DNA of 11,676 nt from Amoebophrya sp. AT5.2. Its lineage: Eukaryota > Sar > Dinophyceae > Syndiniales > Amoebophryaceae. This document shows, one piece after another, positions 6,828 to 11,676 of the stretch; the stretch's first letter is position 1, and the number at the start of each line of letters is the position of its first letter. The notes under the pieces were generated by a model that saw only the letters and a list, made by a program, of their open reading frames with translations, did not search any database and was not told the origin of the DNA. The position numbers and the translations under genes were made by a program. Location of the stretch: positions 1-11,676 of the forward strand of contig RXOD01005993.1 in NCBI GenBank assembly GCA_005223375.1. The letters run 5' to 3'.

Positions 6828-9591
6828 ATGTTTCCGAACTACAAAGCGAGTTTGATTTTTCGAAATCTCGTCCCCGCTCTTGTTCTCCCTCTCCTCAGCG
6901 GGCAGAAGTACCTTCCCACCAAAGTCGATTTTCCGAACCTGGGAGCCTGGGCAGCAGCACCTTCCCAAGCGACGCCACCTGGACGCCAAGACGACGAGCT
7001 ACGTGGCGGAGCCGCTCCGTTCCAAGACGACGAACTGCAGGAGCAGGACAAGGACAAGGGCAATGGTGCGGAAGATGATCCTGATCCGGACCGCCCTTTT
7101 GCATCGGATGACGAAGGGCACTCACCCTCACGATGGTCAGCGGAGCAGCTAGAACAGCTTCAGCTCGCCGCCAGAAATACCGAAGCCGCTGCTTCGACGA
7201 GGTCGCTTTGTTGTAGTTGGAACATTCTGCAGGAGTGTAGAAGGAGACTGAGAACTACAGCCGTGGAACAACGAGTGCTGGCAGCCGGTCTAAGAAGAAC
7301 GGAGTTTGATGGTGTCGCGGCCATCGATAATCGATTGCAAGCAGATACCTGCAGAAGCCTCGCGTCTTCTTTGCCCTTAGAGGACGAGTTTGCCCGGCTG
7401 CGGATCGATGATGATGCAGCTTCAATAAAGAGAAAGATAGATGAACCCTCAGCGTCACTAATTGCAGGAGCCTCAACACCGGCGCCAGCCGCTGCAGCTG
7501 CTGCGCGGGAGTCTTGTCGTAACTTTCTCAGAAGCAAAGACGAGCTTGGACTTGAGCTAGATTCTAGCTCAAGTCCAAGCTCGTCTTTGTTTCTGAGGAT
7601 TCTTCCGCGCGTTTTGCCGTTTGTCATAGGCGAGCGACTTCCACCGGAGGAAGATGAGCCTCTGGCCCCCGCGCGGCCTCTACTCGCGGTGGAAGAAGAC
7701 CAGACGATCACGGGAACTATAGAATTTCCTACGGCAACAGTAGAAGAGCAGCGCGCCCGCACGTTCCCAGACAAGCACCGCGAGTCTTGCGGCGCCCCGT
7801 TGGCCGGCGCGTCCCCAAAAACCTCCGAGGTCGTCACGTACGGGTCCGAGCTCGGCGACCACGGGCAATTCGGGAATTTATTCGACCCAAACGCAACAAA
7901 ATGCGGTCTCGGCGCGCGGCGGTTTGTCACCCGGGTGTTCGGGGAGGTTTTTCTACGAGCGGCGGAAGACAACAGCGCCTCCCCCACCGGCGCGCTGCAG
8001 CTGTTTTTTGGCCGCGCGAAAGAGCGGGAGATGCTGGCAAGCAGCCTCGACAGCGTTCTTTGGGTACGCTGTTACGCGAACGCGAGCCTAAGCCGAAGAC
8101 ACCGGTGGCGCGAGCACCAATCGTACGCGCTCTCCCCGGAGGTCTGGTTGCGGGACTTTCTCGCGGACAAAATATCAACGCAGCTGAACCGGTGGAGCGA
8201 GGAGCAGAAAAATTTAAAAAGTGGCCACAGACCGGCTCGGTCGGCACTGACGAAAGTGCCCCTCCTCGACGCGTACATTCCGAAGCTTTTTAGTGATATG
8301 GTGGCGTGGGAAAGACACGCGGGGAGATGCAAGTATGAAACGGAGGAGGATTCGGTTCTGAGGCGGTGGGCAGCGACGGCGAATGGGGAAGGAGGGAAGC
8401 CACCTAGTTTTTTCCACCGGTTGTTGCAGGAGATTCGCACGGAGGAGTACCAAAAAGTTTTGACGCGTGCCTCCCACCCGTTGGCGTCGCAAGGAGACGA
8501 TTGGAATTTTCCCTACGGGTACGTGGCCGGGCTGGCGAAAGTCTCGAGCTCGACTAGTTGTATTCCGCGAACGAAAGTAACGTCGACGAACGCCGGGAGT
8601 GGATTTTTGGGTACTCGTCTTTTTCCTTGATGAAAAAATTCGATTTATTTTGCTGATGCCGAGCTCGAGCTTCGCCATCGGAAGACTGCTCCAGAGACCA
8701 GCACGTACGTATGGTAGGATCTCGAGGGGAGGTCTCCCATGATTCATGGACTCAGGGTTAGATTTTTCAAAAGAACTTCTATACTGTCCATACATAGATA
8801 CTGTCCTCCAATTTGAAATTGTGTGTGCCAGGATTTCTTCAATGAATTTTAAATTTTCAAATCGAACAGAGAAGCTAGCGGCGACGGCGCGCTCGTCTGA
8901 TTTTGGTGAGCACCTCCGACAAACGGTTGATCGACAAATATCGGCGGATGCCCCGAGCGTCCCGGACGAGCAGCTGCTCGATGGTCCCGCCTTGTCCGCG
9001 GACCTCCAGGACGATCCCCCCGAGGGGCTCCCACTCCAACTCATGAGTGAAACCATCACGCGGCATGCCTCCGCGAAATCGTGGCGCTTCGCGAAGTGGA
9101 AAGTTGGCAAAGGCATTGGACGTAGCGGTTCCGGAGTGGGGCCGAATGCCGGTACCGAGGTTCTTGATGTAGAGGGGGTTGAAGCGGCGATGGGCGAAGC
9201 GGAGGACCACTGGTATTATCAAAACCATCGCGGGGTCGACGACATCGACAGACCACGAAACGACAGACCACCGTCCGCGCTCCCGCCGGCCGACAGGAGC
9301 CTCCGCGTGGTGTTGGAGTATCAAAGTGTTGAAACTTCTTCTGTTACAACTTCGAGGTTGACCTTCACGTTACTACTAGAAGTCCCAGAGGTGAGTGAGC
9401 TCCGCGGGAGTTTTACCGGCGTATCCTCGGAAACTTCGGAGGTGCGAATGATGCGGCTGCGGAGACTGTACGTGCAACTGTCACAGTCCTCTGCCGAGGA
9501 GCAGCAGCCGTCAGAAGTAGGAAAACAGGACGAAAGTAGCCAAGGAAGTAAGAACCTCATCGGCGGCCTGGCATTCGCATTCTGGCACTAG
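6828..9591 (+). CDS. Secreted family member 2, two exons join(6828..8610,8870..9591), about 834 aa
   Basis: The ATG at 6828 is chosen because it gives a signal-peptide-like N-terminus: a basic start (residues such as NYK), then IFRNLVPALVLPLLSG. The upstream in-phase GTG at 6807 adds only a polar heptapeptide. Exon 1 stays open to TGA 8628-8630. A second frame shift-related by an intron carries the rest of the family and ends in TAG 9589-9591. Shared blocks with member 1 (residues from the ATG): WSAEQLEQLQ (103-112), LEDEFARLRID (184-194), RILPRVLPFVIGE (257-269), VTYG (336-339), GLGARRFVTRVFGEVFLR (360-377), PLLDAYIPKLF (478-488), PSFFHRLL (526-533), SWRFAKWKVGKG (665-676), RSLRVVLEY (737-745), RLRRLYVQL (790-798) and GLAFAFWH at the very end. 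It is longer than member 1 because of acidic, Ala-rich and Ser-rich inserts, one of them encoded by a palindrome. The UVR-like motif of member 1 is not seen here. The function is unknown. Confidence 0.75.
7525..7599. repeat. Near-perfect 75-bp palindrome within member 2 coding sequence
   Basis: Bases mirror about a central T at 7562. The arms 7527-7561 and 7563-7597 match over 35 bp with one exception (G7534 facing T7590, a wobble in RNA). Two more positions can pair outward, T7526 with G7598 (wobble) and T7525 with A7599. The frame is kept through it, giving KDELGLELDSSSSPSSSL. Because the mirror falls on codon boundaries of the opposite open frame, the minus strand reads almost the same peptide. 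Member 1 has a shorter, unrelated stretch at this point. Confidence 0.97.
8611..8869 (+). other. Inferred 259-bp GT-AG intron of member 2
   Basis: Exon 1 homology fades after DDWNF (about 8519) and resumes in another frame from about 8900. The choice GTACTC at 8611 to aatcgaacag ending at 8869 keeps the frame (phase 1; the joint codon is GAG). It removes an AT-rich segment containing the in-frame TGA at 8628. An alternative of GTAACG at 8577 to AG at 8874 also keeps frame (phase 0), so the exact ends are uncertain. Members 1 and 3 have no intron at this place. Confidence 0.5.
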
Positions 9592-9920
9592 ATAGTCTAT
9601 ACTGGTATGGGATCGTCGATCATACCGAAGAGGAAGAAGCGGGGTCGTCTTCAAGAGGAAGAAGAAGAGGGATCGTGAAGTGACGGACTCTCGAGGACGT
9701 ACTGAGGCCTCAAGTCCTTCTCCTCGGCCTGGAGAAGTGGATCGGTCCCGAGGCCGAGAAGACGGACATCGGAGAAGAAGGTGGGAGCGGACGCGTTTGG
9801 TCGCGCGCGAACGCGATGGAAGTCAGTGGAAGGGTCTTTTTGGATCTCACGCTCCAGCGGCAGCGGCTACGTCAATGATAGCTTGAGCTACAACTACTAC
9901 ATCAAGTCGTTCCTGAATTT
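9592..9920. other. Gap between member 2 and the duplicated segment
   Basis: The stretch is unlike the upstream region of either member 1 or member 2. It starts with a hairpin (ggtatg ... catacc, about 9603-9626), then purine-rich aggaagaag repeats to about 9680. A pair of 8-bp arms, ctcggcct (9723-9730) and aggccgag (9751-9758), follows. From 9706 the frame of member 3 is open but has no ATG. A pyrimidine-containing tract ending in ctccag (AG at 9855-9856) could act as a 3' splice site. No complete gene is seen. Confidence 0.5.
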
Positions 9921-10725
9921 TGAATACCTACCGAAGCTTCTACATGACATCAAGGCGTACGAGAGGCACAACCTCAAGGCAAAATGCAGAAAATGCCAAA
10001 CCACGGAAGCAGGGGAAGATGCTGGGGATCTGACAGCTGCTGCGCCAAGTTTCTTCGAGCGGCTCTTGTTTGAGGAATTGCCGAGTAACGTCCAGGTATT
10101 TCCGATCCCACACACGCGAGCTGACGTCGACGCTGCGAAGGCGGATCAAAACGACCAGTGGGACTTCGAAGGTGCAACGACATCGGATCAAAACGACGAA
10201 CGATCGGCCGGCGTGGCTGCCTCGCGGCGGCTGGCCCCGACGAAAAAGACGAGGGAACGCCTGCGACTGATGACGGACATAATCGCGGACAGCCGTTACT
10301 CGTGGCGGTTTGCGAAAGTGCGCGTGGCTAAAGGTAGTCGTGTCTTCCAGGAGGAGGAATCTTCTGCCCCTGGAGAGAAGGCGGAGAATATGAAGATTTT
10401 GTGGGGACGAGCCTCCCATAACTATCGTCCGCGGCCGGAGGCCTGGGGTGCCGATGCCCCCGCGCCGGACCGAAGCATTCGGATCGCCGTCGAGTATCTT
10501 CGCGTCCAAAAGTCCCCGGTTCCACAGTCGAGTATCTACGCTCGTCTCATTTTCAATTTCGTGCTCGAGGTGCCGCGAACCAGCGCTCTGCAGGTGCTCT
10601 CTCCCTGGGACCGGGGAACAAGTCTTTTGAGGCTTCGCAGACTGTATCTGCACTTGGTGAAAGATCTAGGAGACGATCCGTTGGCGGAAGGAGAAGAGAC
10701 CGGCCTGGGATTCGCTTTCCAATAG
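9706..10725 (+). pseudogene. Family member 3: 5'-truncated duplicate of member 1 with open frame
   Basis: From 9921 the sequence is a copy of member 1 codons 377-640, ending in the same TAG. It lacks the signal peptide and the first 60% of the protein, including the LEDEF and RRFVTRVF blocks. The frame is open upstream to 9706 through about 70 codons of unrelated Arg/Ser-rich sequence with no ATG; the first in-frame ATG is at 10270, inside the duplicated part. All indels against member 1 within the frame are multiples of three and no stop has arisen. I count about 15 replacement and 8 silent substitutions in the clearly aligned codons, which suggests weak or relaxed constraint. It is most likely a truncated pseudogene. 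An alternative is a chimeric gene whose first exon is spliced in, for example to AG at 9855-9856. Confidence 0.7.
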
Positions 10726-11526
10726 TCGAAACTAAAAATTACTTATGAAAAACCGGAAAGATCGGAGTGCGCCGGGTGGGCGCGTGGTTATTTATTTTTC
10801 TAGAATGAATTCTTGCTTCCTGCGAGGCTCGCAGGGGGCGCGAGGCTGAAAGAGACCTCGTGGCGAGGTCGTGTGTGAGTGTGACCACATAGAAGTCATA
10901 GTCATGGTCATAGTCATAGTGGAGCAACAGGGCTCTTGGTCTAACTACGCTGAGGATCGAATGTAATAAAAAGGTAAAGGTACTCATTCTTCATATAAAG
11001 TTTGTGGAACAGATACAGAAACGCAGTTAAATATCGCTTAGAAGGCCGACGAAAGTTGCCACCACTTGCAGCTTCATCTATTCATTGATGCGGAAAACGA
11101 ATTGCTAAGCGCCATCCCTGCCTGCTGCAAATAAGTAGTAAGTACTAAAAACTCAGGTTTATGTTCGTTGTATAGGCCTGCAAGACCGTTTTTACATCTC
11201 TTAAATTTGTTGCCGCCTCCACTGACTACGTCCGTGCTATCGCTGGCGCATCTCTTTAGTCTGCAGCTGCTCAATTATACTTAGGTAAAAGGTAATATTT
11301 ACCTTTTTGGAGGTGTCGTGGGGTCGCGCAGCAGCTAGCAAATTTCATCTCAACGCGCAGGCGCTTTTCATCCATAGAGCACCGGGCACGAAAATGCATT
11401 TTGAACGCCGACTTGGTTAGGTGGGCGATCTATTGATTGAAGGACCCCCGCACTAGTTAAAACTACTTAGGGCGCATCGGCTGATCGCTAGAAGCTAAAT
11501 GATCAGTATCTCGCTATCCTCGTCCG
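9921..11526. repeat. Right copy of the ~1.6-kb segmental duplication
   Basis: Direct repeat of 3867-5451 at a spacing of about 6.05-6.07 kb. The left junction is sharp: the upstream bases differ completely. The right end fades near ctcgctatcctc/gtccg. The non-coding flank has several perfect blocks. One covers the Leu/Ser-rich minus-strand segment around 11213-11285 (one substitution). Another is ttttggaggtgtcgtggggt onward to gcaaatttca (11307-11348). These alternate with diverged, indel-rich stretches. Confidence 0.95.
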
Positions 11527-11676
11527 GCGGTTGAAAAGCCCCATTGCTTCAAGACGCCAATCCGGGCAGCGCCATCAGCATCAATTGTATCGTAAGATTT
11601 ACTAGTGCGGCTGCTAAAATAAGATTTACTACCGTACTACCTTACTGGATCGCTGAGTGAAGGACGCGTGCAGTTG
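10726..11676. other. 3' flank of member 3 and window end; no independent gene seen
   Basis: Up to about 11526 this is the duplicated flank, with the two hairpins, the gtcata hexamers and the minus-strand frame listed separately. The last 150 bp are unique. They contain a 12-bp direct repeat, taagatttacta, at 11593-11604 and 11620-11631. No coding sequence is recognisable there. Confidence 0.5.
11074..11274 (-). CDS. Duplicate of the possible small minus-strand ORF
   Basis: Counterpart of the minus-strand frame at 5003-5188. It starts from the same ttgagcagctgcag context and ends with the same Asn-Arg-stop. It has in-frame insertions and a two-codon deletion relative to the left copy. As there, no ATG is available and stops lie just upstream, so it could only be part of a spliced gene. 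Low certainty. Confidence 0.18.
   Translation of the reverse strand: MSSCRLKRCASDSTDVVSGGGNKFKRCKNGLAGLYNEHKPEFLVLTTYLQQAGMALSNSFSASMNR

Noticed and set aside
7160..7987. 275-codon open frame on the minus strand inside member 2
   Set aside because: It mirrors the GC-rich codon use of the plus-strand gene. The plus strand carries the family blocks and signal peptide; the minus reading has no recognisable order apart from the palindrome peptide.
8214..9116. 300-codon minus-strand frame across the proposed intron of member 2
   Set aside because: It overlaps conserved plus-strand blocks on both sides of the intron and shows no domain. Long antisense frames are common here because of base composition.
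1..11676. Dinoflagellate spliced-leader or transposase, reverse transcriptase and integrase genes
   Set aside because: I looked for a spliced-leader-like sequence and for mobile-element protein motifs on both strands and found none, so the duplication cannot be tied to a named element.

Overview
The window looks like nuclear DNA of a unicellular eukaryote. Genes are monocistronic with long intergenic gaps and no bacterial ribosome-binding sites. At least two genes appear to be split by short GT-AG introns, and stop codons follow the standard code. Predicted proteins start with signal peptides and carry long low-complexity Ser/Ala/Glu stretches. A compact protist genome, for example an alveolate, would fit, but that is an inference from style and not from a marker gene.

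Layout, left to right. (1) Positions 1-345 hold a probable minus-strand exon leaving the window on the left; its last part is seven 19-bp tandem repeats read as a 19-residue protein repeat. (2) Positions 514-1786 hold a plus-strand two-exon gene whose joined product has a saposin-B-like cysteine pattern; a 24-bp perfect inverted repeat brackets its stop codon. (3) Positions 2740-4662 hold an intact intronless gene for a 640-residue secreted protein of a family I do not recognise ('member 1'). (4) Positions 4663-5451 are its 3' flank, with hairpins, a hexamer repeat and a possible small minus-strand ORF. (5) Positions 5452-6827 are mostly unexplained and hold a degenerate tandem repeat of about 115 bp and short hairpins. 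(6) Positions 6828-9591 hold a divergent two-exon paralogue of about 834 residues ('member 2'); a near-perfect 75-bp palindrome lies inside its coding sequence. (7) Positions 9921-11526 are a second copy of 3867-5451, that is, the 3' 40% of member 1 plus its flank. It makes a 5'-truncated 'member 3' whose frame is still open and is fused to unrelated upstream sequence.

The main content is a small local cluster of a lineage-specific, probably secreted family: one intact intronless copy, one divergent intron-containing copy and one truncated recent duplicate. Conserved blocks run through members 1 and 2, including LEDEF..LRID, GLG.RRFVTRVF..VFLR, PLLD.Y.PKL, PSFF.RLL, SWRFAK, RLRRLY and a terminal GLAFAF. 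No catalytic motif is evident, so the function is unknown. All intron and exon limits are inferred from reading frame, splice-site look and paralogue comparison, with no transcript evidence.
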